Source: UBA3700 sp002372775 (lineage in GTDB: Bacteria > Bacillota > Clostridia > Christensenellales > UBA3700). From it: a stretch of 6,575 nucleotides of DNA. Location of the stretch: positions 1 to 6,575 of the forward strand of contig CAMOIC010000043.1 in assembly GCA_946615965.1 (NCBI GenBank), written 5' to 3'. Shown here piece by piece: positions 1-6,123 of this stretch. The first letter of the stretch is position 1; the number at the start of each line of letters is the position of its first letter. Position numbers and translations under genes: made by a program. The notes under the pieces were generated by a model. That model was not told the origin of the DNA, did not search any database, and saw only the letters and a list, made by a program, of their open reading frames with translations.

Positions 1-911
1 GCGATTTTTTCTTCTGCTTCTTTAAAATATCTTACATAGACTGACTTACACCAGAAACCATTATAGAAATTTGCTCTTTTTACATTAATTGGATTTGTAT
101 TATCATAGGCCTCTGGATCTTCGGTATATTCAAATGTATACGGAGTATTAACTCTCCATGAATTAAACATACCCGTCTTTATGGCATCCGTTGGGCAGAA
201 ATATGTACAACGTTGACACATTGTGCATTTTGTACCAAATTTAATCTCCCCATTCTTCAATTTAATATTCTCAATAGGACAATTATTAACGCACTTGTGA
301 CACTTAATGCATTTTTTCTTATCTACTCTATAAAAAATCCCATTAAATTGTGAGCCAAAATGCTCTATTCTTAAAACCCAAGCATAGAATGCTGCACCCT
401 TGACTTGTTTATATAATTCACTCTTACCTTCTAATATTGTCTTTGCATCAATTGTAATCAACTTTTGAGCTGTGTCCCACATCTTGTATGCCATTTGTTG
501 TTTATGTCTATAAATCATATCGTATGGCATTACATAATGATATTCGTTTTGAACATCAAACCCTTTCTTTCTTAATTTTCTAGAAAACTTTATTGCTGAC
601 GCATGATTAACAATAAGGGGTTCTGCAGACGTATTTATAATAAATGTTCTTTTTTGATTTTTAAGAGGTTCTAAAGTTTTTACCCAGTCATACATAATCT
701 TAGGCGCATTAAATGCATGAATAGGATAACCTATACCTATTAAATCATACTCATCATGATTAACATCAATCTTATTCTTTACCTTATAAACCTGATTTTC
801 TATTTTGACAAAATCTACAGAGTGTCCGCATTTTTGAAACTCGCTCTCAAACTTTTTTAAGACTCTTTCTGTATTGCCACTTCCTGTAAAAAAATAAACA
901 AGTATCTTCAT
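1..911 (-). CDS. EFR1-family flavodoxin/ferredoxin protein (partial, C-terminus off the window)
   Basis: This frame stays open for 303 codons from the ATG at 911 to the left edge, with no stop, so the C-terminus is missing. The N-terminal ~150 residues form a flavodoxin-like domain with the FMN phosphate-binding loop TGSGNTE (residues 9-15) and a conserved GYPIHAFNAP stretch (61-70). Two ferredoxin-type [4Fe-4S] motifs follow: CxxCxxCxxxCP at C201/C204/C207/C211 and at C229/C232/C235/C239. This order matches the EFR1 family of anaerobes. A cytosolic role in electron transfer between FMN and two iron-sulfur clusters is expected, but the redox partner is unknown. At least 60 residues follow the second cluster. 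The start is supported by a run of seven G (916-922) four bases upstream, a G-rich Shine-Dalgarno. Neighbours give no pathway clue. The family call is firm; the physiological role is not. Confidence 0.9.
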   Translation of the reverse strand, partial: MKILVYFFTGSGNTERVLKKFESEFQKCGHSVDFVKIENQVYKVKNKIDVNHDEYDLIGIGYPIHAFNAPKIMYDWVKTLEPLKNQKRTFIINTSAEPLIVNHASAIKFSRKLRKKGFDVQNEYHYVMPYDMIYRHKQQMAYKMWDTAQKLITIDAKTILEGKSELYKQVKGAAFYAWVLRIEHFGSQFNGIFYRVDKKKCIKCHKCVNNCPIENIKLKNGEIKFGTKCTMCQRCTYFCPTDAIKTGMFNSWRVNTPYTFEYTEDPEAYDNTNPINVKRANFYNGFWCKSVYVRYFKEAEEKI

Positions 912-927
912 AATGCCCCCCCTCTTT

Positions 928-956
928 ATTATACTCGCAAATACTACAGAAATAAA
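928..956 (-). promoter_or_regulatory. Possible promoter of the EFR1-family gene
   Basis: A perfect TATAAT (928-933, minus strand) lies 16 bases upstream of the start codon, just before the G-run Shine-Dalgarno. The -35 position (about 951-956) is only T-rich (TTTATT). Transcription would start near 921, giving a leader of about 10 bases that barely holds the Shine-Dalgarno. The -10 is good but the -35 is weak, so cotranscription from the DUF2188 gene upstream remains possible. Confidence 0.4.
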
Positions 957-1038
957 AAAACGCTTCTAACGCCACCTTAGTAGGGGAATTAACATCTTAA
1001 AGAGCCCCCTAATTAATGTTTAATCTTGTAAATAATAT

Positions 1039-1263
1039 TTATTTCCCTTTAACAATTTTCGCTGCATTAGCTTTCCCCTTACTGGCGCCCTTTGAATTAT
1101 GCACAAGCAAAGTTGCCCTTTGATTCTTAGCCATCTGTTCACAGTACGCTTCCGCTTCCGGTTTTGTGTCAAATAACTTAATTACTTTATCGCTTCCGTG
1201 AATAAAAACCTGCCATTTACTATCTGACGCTCTTTTTGAAACATGGTAAATCTTTGATGCCAT
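1039..1263 (-). CDS. Small DUF2188 domain protein
   Basis: A 74-residue basic, soluble protein. The pattern YHV (6-8), a W-containing strand (WQVFIHGSDK), FDTKPEAEAYCEQMAKNQ and a final strand LLVHNSKG fits the DUF2188 family: small proteins with a beta-beta-beta-alpha-beta-like layout whose biochemical role is not established. The C-terminal tail is rich in K, G and A and probably disordered or nucleic-acid-contacting (inference). No signal peptide or membrane segment is visible. The ATG at 1263 is preceded by GGGGGAG (1267-1273), a good Shine-Dalgarno. A TATAAA at 1301-1306 could be the -10 of its own promoter, but no convincing -35 accompanies it. It is transcribed in the same direction as the SDR gene but separated from it by that gene's terminator, so it is probably a separate unit. 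Confidence 0.85.
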   Translation of the reverse strand: MASKIYHVSKRASDSKWQVFIHGSDKVIKLFDTKPEAEAYCEQMAKNQRATLLVHNSKGASKGKANAAKIVKGK

Positions 1264-1336
1264 AATCTCCCCCTATAACAAAAATCTTTGTTTTTATCAT
1301 TTTATAACCTAAATAAAATCAATCGTAATAAAAGAC

Positions 1337-1368
1337 AAAGAGAAGCTCCTTTTTGGCAACTTCTCTTT
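1337..1368 (-). terminator. Rho-independent terminator of the SDR gene (sequence is symmetrical)
   Basis: A perfect 9-bp stem, AAAGAGAAG (1337-1345) with CTTCTCTTT (1360-1368), encloses a 14-base loop. On the minus strand it is followed by GTCTTTTATTA, a serviceable U-rich tract, 35 bases past the SDR stop codon. On the plus strand it is followed by CTTTTTATT, so it could also work in that direction, although no plus-strand gene ends here. Confidence 0.85.
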
Positions 1369-1402
1369 CTTTTTATTATCGTAATATCCGTTTACTTGTG
1401 AA

Positions 1403-2176
1403 TTATAGACAAGTCCAACCACCATCAATACATAATAATTGTCCTGTTGTATAAGATGACGCATCACTTGCAAAATAGATTACAGCACCATCTAACTCGC
1501 CTGTCTTTCCTGCTCTTCCCATTGGGCAATAAGCATTTTCAATTTGATCCATAACACCAGCGCCAAATACACCTTGTGTCATTTCACTCTCAAAATAAGC
1601 AGGTCCAATTGCGTTAACCGTAATGCCACTCTTAGCCCATTCTGTAGCTAAGCCCTTTGTTAGCATCTTTACGCCGCCTTTTGCTGTGGCATAAACAGTA
1701 ATTGGCCATGTATTTGCAGCCATAGTAACTTCGCTATGAATTGATCCTACATTTATAATCTTTCCATATCCTCTCTTAATCATTCCCTTTGCAACTTCTC
1801 TTGCAACAAAGAATAATGAGTTTAGATTTGTATTAATAACCTTATTCCATACTTCTGCAGGCATTTCAGTAGCAGGAGCTAAATCGCCAACGCCAGCATT
1901 GTTAACTAAAATATCAATCTTACCAAACTTTGCTTCGCAAGCTTTAACCATCTCAACAATGTCATTATTATTTGTAACGTCGCATTTAACAGCAAAAGCA
2001 TCAACACCCATAGCGGCTAATTCTTCTTGAACTTTTGCAAGTTTTTCAACTCTTCTTGCGGCAATACATACCTTTGCACCTTGACGACCTAAGGCTTTTG
2101 CAAATTGGACACCTAATCCGCTAGATGCTCCAGTAACTAGAGCTACTTTTCCTGATAAATCAAATAAATCTTTCAT
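1403..2176 (-). CDS. Classical SDR-family NAD(P)-dependent oxidoreductase
   Basis: A 257-residue soluble enzyme of normal length for classical short-chain dehydrogenases. Rossmann-fold markers are all present: the cofactor glycine motif TGASSGLG (15-22), D66 in the CDVT strand end, NNAG (92-95), and the catalytic tetrad N117, S145, Y162, K166 (YxxxK = YATAK). The C-terminal PxxF-type loop (GPAYFESEMT) and GQLLCIDGGW end are typical. Two arginines after beta-2 (AARR, 39-42) favour NADP(H), by family rule. The opening FDLSGKVALVTG and overall pattern resemble gluconate 5-dehydrogenase-like and 3-oxoacyl-ACP reductase-like SDRs. The substrate cannot be told from sequence: no sugar-acid or fatty-acid genes are adjacent. 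The start ATG has GGGGG (2185-2189) eight bases upstream. It is a single-gene unit with its own promoter and terminator. Confidence 0.93.
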   Translation of the reverse strand: MKDLFDLSGKVALVTGASSGLGVQFAKALGRQGAKVCIAARRVEKLAKVQEELAAMGVDAFAVKCDVTNNNDIVEMVKACEAKFGKIDILVNNAGVGDLAPATEMPAEVWNKVINTNLNSLFFVAREVAKGMIKRGYGKIINVGSIHSEVTMAANTWPITVYATAKGGVKMLTKGLATEWAKSGITVNAIGPAYFESEMTQGVFGAGVMDQIENAYCPMGRAGKTGELDGAVIYFASDASSYTTGQLLCIDGGWTCL

Positions 2177-2214
2177 TAATTAATCCCCCATATTATTTTG
2201 ATTTTCACTTATAT

Positions 2215-2243
2215 ATTATATGGCATTTAAACGCTTACCTCAA
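2215..2243 (-). promoter_or_regulatory. Promoter of the SDR gene
   Basis: On the minus strand, TTGAGG (2238-2243) and a perfect TATAAT (2215-2220) are separated by 17 bases, matching a sigma-A-type promoter (4/6 and 6/6). Transcription would start near 2208, leaving about 32 bases of leader that include the GGGGG Shine-Dalgarno. Confidence 0.7.
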
Positions 2244-2296
2244 CATCTATTGTTAATTTTTTAACAAATATTTTTAGCCACGTGTCTATTAAAGAG

Positions 2297-2330
2297 AAAT
2301 CGCAAGCAAAGTAACCCCCGCTCGCGACTT
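2297..2330 (-). terminator. Rho-independent terminator of the feo operon
   Basis: Read on the minus strand, AAGTCGCGAGC pairs with GCTTGCGATTT to give an 11-bp stem with two G-U pairs, closed by a 12-base loop that contains GGGGG. The tail TTTCTCTTT follows directly, its first Ts forming the base of the stem. It sits about 30 bases past the stop of the last feo gene and upstream of the SDR promoter, so it separates the two units. Confidence 0.8.
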
Positions 2331-2360
2331 CAATTTTGGTTTATATTGGACTACGTTATA

Positions 2361-2528
2361 TTATTGTCTTTTATTTGTCTTAGCATACATACACGCTTTG
2401 CAATGTGAGCAATCTCCGCCACAATCACAAGAACTCTTTCCTTGTTTCTTTCTTATAATCGATGCTGTTATTACCCCTATAACAAATAACGCACATGCTA
2501 TAACTAAAACAATTTCAAATATTTTCAT
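2361..2528 (-). CDS. FeoB-associated Cys-rich membrane peptide
   Basis: A 55-residue protein starting MKIFEIVLVI. One hydrophobic segment (about residues 3-25) is followed by a basic patch (RKKQGK), then the cysteine cluster CxCxxxCxxCxxC at C34, C36, C40, C43 and C46 (CDCGGDCSHCKAC). A lone Cys (C12) lies in the membrane segment. This architecture matches the FeoB-associated Cys-rich membrane protein family, found just after feoB in many Firmicutes. The Cys cluster could bind Fe(II) or another metal; its exact role is unproven (inference). It begins two bases after the feoB stop, and its Shine-Dalgarno AGAGG (2537-2541) lies inside the last feoB codons, so translation is probably coupled. 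The positively charged patch suggests an N-out, C-in orientation with the cysteines in the cytosol. Confidence 0.92.
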   Translation of the reverse strand: MKIFEIVLVIACALFVIGVITASIIRKKQGKSSCDCGGDCSHCKACMYAKTNKRQ

Positions 2529-2530
2529 TA

Positions 2531-4834
2531 TTATTTCCTCTTTGCAAATAATTTGTCTTTAAATATGATTGCACAAACTACACAAGCACATACAGCTGCC
2601 CATATAAATAATGTCCACCACCATGATCCAATTGTATAGATCATTGCAGCAACTACATAAGAAGATGCTAACCAGAATACTAATGTCCAGTGATATGTTG
2701 ACTTATTATTTAATTCCGCTTTTGCAGTAGCTACTGCAGCAAAGCAAGGGATTGTTGTCATATTGAAAGCAATGAATGCTATTAATCCTGGAACCTTAAT
2801 TCCTGTTGCTTGAATCATAGCTTGTACAGCATCAATACCATCTTCTGCATCAATTGCAAGTTCACCAAAATTCAATCCAGCAACTGCCATTAAACATGCT
2901 GCTAATGTAGCGAATGTAGCAATAACGTTTTCTTTTGCGATTAAACCAGCAACTACAGCTACCACGAATACCCAACCGAATTCGCCTAGTTGAGAACCAA
3001 ATCCAAGTGGAGTAAAGATTGGTTGTACAAGTTGTGAAATACCAGCTAAGATACTTTCATTTACTTGTTCATCTTCAAGGAATGTCCAGTTGAAGCTGAA
3101 GTGTGTTAATGCCCAAATTACAATTGTAGACGCAAGGATAATAGTAAATGCTTTCTTTACGAAGTGCTTTGTCTTATCCCAAAGGTGAGCCATCAGGTTC
3201 TTAAATTGAGGAACGTGATATGTTGGTAATTCCATAATGAATGGAGGTGTTTCACCCTTAAGTGTTGTTGATCTCATTAACAATACACAAACAATAGCAG
3301 TTACAATTCCTAATAAATACATTGCGAATGTTATAACATCTGCGTTACCTACTCCAAAGAACGCTACGATAGCGCCAGCTACAGCAGTCAATATTGGTAA
3401 TTTAGCACCACAAGAGAAGAATGGTATAACTCTTACTGTTGCAGTTCTTTCTTTATCATCTGCTAATGTTCTTGTATTAATCATGGCTGGTACTGAACAA
3501 CCAAAGCCCATGATCATTGGCATAAATGCACGACCGGATAATCCGAATCTTCTAAACATTCTATCTAGGATGAAAGCAATTCTTGCCATGTATCCTGAAT
3601 CTTCAAGAATTGAGAAGAATAGGAATAATACTAAAATTGGTGGTAAGAATGACAATACAGCTGAAATACCATCGAATATACCATTATTAATTAAGCCTAC
3701 AGCCCATGGAGATATACCACTTTCTTCTACTAATCCGCCAAGCCAGCCAAAAATTTCTCCGACTATTAAGTCATTCCAAACGTTATTTATCCATACACCC
3801 GGAGACATTATCGCGCCATCATAGAATGTAGCTAGGAATCTAACGCCAAAGTTGATTGGATCCCCATCTTCATTTAATAATCCTAAATCTTCTAATGAAG
3901 GTAATGAGAATATCTTTCCTAGGAATAGTAAATCCTCACCGAATGTTAAGTGGAAAATACCAAACAATATTACAAGGAAGATTGGAATACCCCAATATTT
4001 ATGAGTTAAAACTTTATCTGCCTTGTCTGATTTTGTCATCTTTGTTGTATCTTTAGATTTCTTAGATAGAACAGATGCAAAATTAGAAGAGATGTATTTA
4101 TATCTTGCATCTGCAACTAATGCCTCAAAATCACTTCCGAAGATCTCATCGTTAAATGTCTTTTTAAATTCCTCAACCATTGGAAGAGTTTCCTTATGCA
4201 TGTTAACTTCAATTTCATCTTCTTCTACAAGTTTTATAGCATGGAATAATGGATTTGCTACATTTTGACCTTTTAGAGCAATCTTTACATCGCCTATTAA
4301 ATGAGCTAAAGGAGATGCTTCTAATACAGTTGAACCAACTCTAGTTTTCTTGCTCTCATTGTAAGCCTTATCCATTAATTCTTTTAAGCCAGTTTCTTTT
4401 AAAGCTGAGATTTCAACAACTGGAACTCCTAGTCTTTCTTCTAGCAATTTAGCATTAATAGAATCTCCTGCCTTCTTTACTGCATCCATCATGTTTAGAG
4501 CAACAACTACTGGAACATCCATTTCTAGAATTTGAGTTGTTAGATATAAGTTTCTTTCCAAGTTTGTGGCATCAACAATGTTAATAACACAATCTGGCTT
4601 TTCATCTAAAACATAATTTCTTGCAATTACTTCTTCTGGTGTATAAGGAGATAATGAATAGATACCTGGTAAATCTATGATTTGAACAGGTTCTGCACAT
4701 TTTTTATACACACCATCTCTTTTATCTACCGTAACACCTGGCCAGTTACCAACATGCGCTGTTGAACCAGTAAGTGAGTTAAATAATGTAGTTTTTCCAC
4801 AGTTTGGATTACCTGCTAAAGCAAATCTCTTCAT
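2531..4834 (-). CDS. feoB: Ferrous iron transporter FeoB
   Basis: A 767-residue inner-membrane Fe(II) transporter. The cytosolic G domain shows G1 GNPNCGKT (8-15), a G2 region GVTVDKRDG (33-41), G3 DLPG (54-57), G4 NMMD (114-117) and G5 SAL (143-145). A helical spacer/GDI-like region runs to about residue 275, then the polytopic membrane domain starts at about 282. It contains the family's conserved GFGCSVPA (C446) and FSCGAKLP (C475), both Cys likely near the iron path, and GLIAKENV near the C-terminal half. The C-terminus is basic (FKDKLFAKRK). I chose ATG 4834 because GGAGG (4842-4846) lies seven bases upstream and the protein then starts directly at MKRFALAGNPNCGKT. An ATG 24 bases earlier would only add an unconserved MCNGGGKI. 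The start overlaps the feoA stop by one base (TAATG), implying translational coupling. Length and motifs are complete. Confidence 0.98.
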   Translation of the reverse strand: MKRFALAGNPNCGKTTLFNSLTGSTAHVGNWPGVTVDKRDGVYKKCAEPVQIIDLPGIYSLSPYTPEEVIARNYVLDEKPDCVINIVDATNLERNLYLTTQILEMDVPVVVALNMMDAVKKAGDSINAKLLEERLGVPVVEISALKETGLKELMDKAYNESKKTRVGSTVLEASPLAHLIGDVKIALKGQNVANPLFHAIKLVEEDEIEVNMHKETLPMVEEFKKTFNDEIFGSDFEALVADARYKYISSNFASVLSKKSKDTTKMTKSDKADKVLTHKYWGIPIFLVILFGIFHLTFGEDLLFLGKIFSLPSLEDLGLLNEDGDPINFGVRFLATFYDGAIMSPGVWINNVWNDLIVGEIFGWLGGLVEESGISPWAVGLINNGIFDGISAVLSFLPPILVLFLFFSILEDSGYMARIAFILDRMFRRFGLSGRAFMPMIMGFGCSVPAMINTRTLADDKERTATVRVIPFFSCGAKLPILTAVAGAIVAFFGVGNADVITFAMYLLGIVTAIVCVLLMRSTTLKGETPPFIMELPTYHVPQFKNLMAHLWDKTKHFVKKAFTIILASTIVIWALTHFSFNWTFLEDEQVNESILAGISQLVQPIFTPLGFGSQLGEFGWVFVVAVVAGLIAKENVIATFATLAACLMAVAGLNFGELAIDAEDGIDAVQAMIQATGIKVPGLIAFIAFNMTTIPCFAAVATAKAELNNKSTYHWTLVFWLASSYVVAAMIYTIGSWWWTLFIWAAVCACVVCAIIFKDKLFAKRK

Positions 4835-5064
4835 TATTTTACCTCCACCATTACACAAGCAGCTTCTGTCTTTCTAAGTGTTAATTCATAGCCTCTTAGT
4901 GTTACTTCAATTGGATCTCCAAGAGGAGCCTTCTTTCTCAAGAAAACTTCTGCACCAGGTGTAATTCCCATGTCAAATAGTCTTCTTTTAATCTTTCCTT
5001 CGCCTTGAACCATTTTAATGATTCCTTTTTCGCCTACAGAAAAATTGTCCAACGTTTTTTCCAT
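4834..5064 (-). CDS. feoA: Ferrous iron transport protein FeoA
   Basis: A 76-residue SH3-like cytosolic protein with the standard FeoA pattern: a start on an N-terminal strand (FSVGEKGIIK), RRLFDMGITPGAEV (about 28-41), and the signature APLGDPIEVTLRGYELTLRKTEA, followed by a hydrophobic C-terminal strand. FeoA is needed for FeoB-dependent Fe(II) uptake and is thought to contact FeoB, although the mechanism is not settled. Its Shine-Dalgarno AGGAG (5074-5078) sits nine bases before the ATG. Its stop overlaps the feoB start by one base. This is the more canonical of the two FeoA copies here. Confidence 0.96.
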   Translation of the reverse strand: MEKTLDNFSVGEKGIIKMVQGEGKIKRRLFDMGITPGAEVFLRKKAPLGDPIEVTLRGYELTLRKTEAACVMVEVK

Positions 5065-5088
5065 AAATCTATACTCCTATAATATTTT

Positions 5089-5301
5089 TTACGCTACAAA
5101 GATGTGAGTAGATAAATTACGATCTAACGCAATCCTGCCATCCTTAATCTTGCAAACTACTGTTCCACCAGAAGAACTTAAAATTGTGATATCTCCATTT
5201 AATGTGATACCCAAATTCTCTAAATGTTTTTTAGTCTTCTCGTCAGCAGCTATTCTTACAATTCTCAACACTTTATTTGTTGGTGCTAATACTATTGGCA
5301 T
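5089..5301 (-). CDS. Second FeoA-domain protein
   Basis: A 70-residue FeoA/SH3-like protein that starts MPIVLAPTNKVLRIVRI. Visible family elements are KKHLENLGITLNGDITIL and GGTVVCKIKDGRIALDRNLSTHIFV, which correspond to the LxxLGI-pG and final DR-LA---V strands of FeoA domains. It lacks the GDPIxxxxRGYELxLRxxEA signature of its neighbour, so it is a diverged second copy; tandem FeoA genes before feoB are common in Firmicutes. I chose the ATG at 5301 because GAGG (5310-5313) lies eight bases upstream; an upstream in-frame ATG at 5340 would add 13 unconserved residues and sits on the palindrome at 5325-5340. It is the first gene of the feo operon, 24 bases before feoA. A role as a FeoB partner is inferred from position and fold. 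Confidence 0.92.
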   Translation of the reverse strand: MPIVLAPTNKVLRIVRIAADEKTKKHLENLGITLNGDITILSSSGGTVVCKIKDGRIALDRNLSTHIFVA

Positions 5302-5324
5302 ATCTATATCCTCACTTATAATAT

Positions 5325-5340
5325 GTGAAATCAATTTCAC
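5325..5340. promoter_or_regulatory. Palindrome in the feo leader, candidate operator
   Basis: GTGAAATCAATTTCAC has perfect 7-bp arms around a 2-base centre. It lies just downstream of the predicted feo start site (about 5344) and upstream of the first Shine-Dalgarno, a classic place for a repressor to block transcription. The regulator could be the divergent TetR protein or an iron-responsive Fur/DtxR-type protein; sequence alone does not decide. Confidence 0.5.
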
Positions 5341-5350
5341 TTTTTACTAT

Positions 5351-5380
5351 TTTATAATACAACGTAACTTCTTTTGTCAA
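5351..5380 (-). promoter_or_regulatory. Promoter of the feo operon
   Basis: On the minus strand a perfect TTGACA (5375-5380) is followed after 18 bases by TATAAA (5351-5356); TTATAA at 17-base spacing is an alternative reading. Transcription would start near 5344, about 43 bases before the first feo start codon. It is flanked by inverted repeats on both sides. Confidence 0.8.
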
Positions 5381-5381
5381 G

Positions 5382-5423
5382 TGAATATGAAATATTATTC
5401 ATATTTTCTTAATAAAATATTCA
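5382..5423. promoter_or_regulatory. Inverted-repeat cluster between feo and tetR, candidate operator
   Basis: AATATGAA (5384-5391) and TTCATATT (5398-5405) form an 8-bp inverted repeat with a 6-base spacer. A wider pair, TGAATAT (5382-5388) and ATATTCA (5417-5423), overlaps it. The cluster abuts the feo -35 box on one side and lies four bases from the tetR -35 on the other, so a protein bound here could affect both promoters. AT-richness raises the chance of accidental palindromes. Confidence 0.4.
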
Positions 5424-5426
5424 GTG

Positions 5427-5454
5427 TTGCTTTTAAATAGCGATAAGTTATAAA
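5427..5454 (+). promoter_or_regulatory. Promoter of the tetR-family gene (near-leaderless)
   Basis: TTGCTT (5427-5432), 16 bases, then TATAAA (5449-5454). Transcription would start near 5461, only about two bases before the ATG at 5463. No Shine-Dalgarno is visible upstream of that ATG, which agrees with leaderless translation. Confidence 0.5.
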
Positions 5455-5462
5455 ATAATCAT

Positions 5463-6065
5463 ATGGGAAATGAAATTAGAGAGCCTCGTCAAGAGAGAGC
5501 TAAATTAAAAAAAGATGCCATTATTAAGGCTGCATATAAGATATTCTCCGAAGTAGGATACTATAATACAAATACTGCTGACATTGCAAAAGCAGCAAAA
5601 GTTTCTACTGGTATAGTTTACGGTTATTTCAAAGATAAAAAAGATATCTTATTCTATGTTATTAAGATTTATATTGATGACATAAAAACACCTATTGTTG
5701 AGTATTTAAATACACTTAGTGCTCCAATTAATGCTGAAGATCTTGCAAAGTCTTTAGTTGATTTAACTGTTAAACTTCACCACACAAATGCTAATTTACA
5801 TAATATTCTTCATTCACTTGCTGATACTCACAACGATATTAACGAAGAATTTATGGAACTTGAGAGTTTAATAACACAAATAGGCACACAAAAGTTGGCA
5901 GAACTTGGTTTTGATAGAGGAAACCTAACAGATAAAGTTCACCTAATCATGGATTTAGTTCAATCTTATGCTCACGAGTATCTATACGATAAGCATGATT
6001 ATATTGATTATGAAAACATGGGAAAACTTGTTTGCTCTTGTATTGTAAATATACTAAACGCTTAA
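5463..6065 (+). CDS. TetR/AcrR-family transcriptional regulator
   Basis: A 200-residue, all-helical regulator of normal TetR length. The N-terminal DNA-binding domain covers about residues 15-62: KKDAIIKAAYKIFSEVGYYNTNTADIAKAAKVSTGIVYGYFKDKKDIL, with the helix-turn-helix at about T38-F56 and the typical YxYFxxKxxL end. The C-terminal ligand/dimer domain (about 70-200) is not recognisable beyond the family and gives no ligand; it contains HH (residues 106-107) and other His/Asp-rich stretches. The ATG at 5463 is the only sensible start because an in-frame stop lies at 5451, yet it has no Shine-Dalgarno and sits next to a -10 box. The gene is divergent from the feo operon, with palindromes between them. 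Autoregulation and control of feo are plausible inferences, though the regulator may respond to something other than iron. Confidence 0.93.
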   Translation: MGNEIREPRQERAKLKKDAIIKAAYKIFSEVGYYNTNTADIAKAAKVSTGIVYGYFKDKKDILFYVIKIYIDDIKTPIVEYLNTLSAPINAEDLAKSLVDLTVKLHHTNANLHNILHSLADTHNDINEEFMELESLITQIGTQKLAELGFDRGNLTDKVHLIMDLVQSYAHEYLYDKHDYIDYENMGKLVCSCIVNILNA

Positions 6066-6088
6066 TGATTATAACTATATGAAATTTT

Positions 6089-6115
6089 AAATGGGTCGCT
6101 TTTAACGACCCATTT
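6089..6115. terminator. Bidirectional terminator between tetR and the small membrane protein gene
   Basis: AAATGGGTCG (6089-6098) and CGACCCATTT (6106-6115) form a perfect 10-bp stem with a 7-base loop. It lies 23 bases after the tetR stop and 8 bases after the stop of the convergent gene. T-rich sequence flanks it on both strands, although the U tracts are short. Confidence 0.85.
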
Positions 6116-6123
6116 TGTATACA

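Noticed and set aside
1322..1386. 9-base direct repeat ATCGTAATA (1322-1330 and 1378-1386) flanking the SDR terminator
   Set aside because: It could look like a target-site duplication, but the 47 bases between are fully explained by a terminator hairpin and flanks, with no mobile-element features. Chance in AT-rich DNA is the simpler reading.
3237..3824. A 195-codon plus-strand reading frame
   Set aside because: It is antisense to the feoB membrane-domain coding sequence, has no family-like motifs, and feoB is unmistakable on the other strand.
3856..4268. Two shorter plus-strand reading frames (3856-4056 and 4023-4268)
   Set aside because: Both are antisense to feoB, without credible ribosome sites or recognisable protein patterns.
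4834..4858. Earlier feoB start that adds eight residues (MCNGGGKI)
   Set aside because: The extension is unconserved and is made by reading through the Shine-Dalgarno GGAGG of the true start in the feoA 3' end.
5150..5440. A plus-strand reading frame covering the first feo gene and the intergenic region
   Set aside because: It is antisense to the second FeoA gene and runs through the feo promoter; it has no Shine-Dalgarno and no protein-like pattern.
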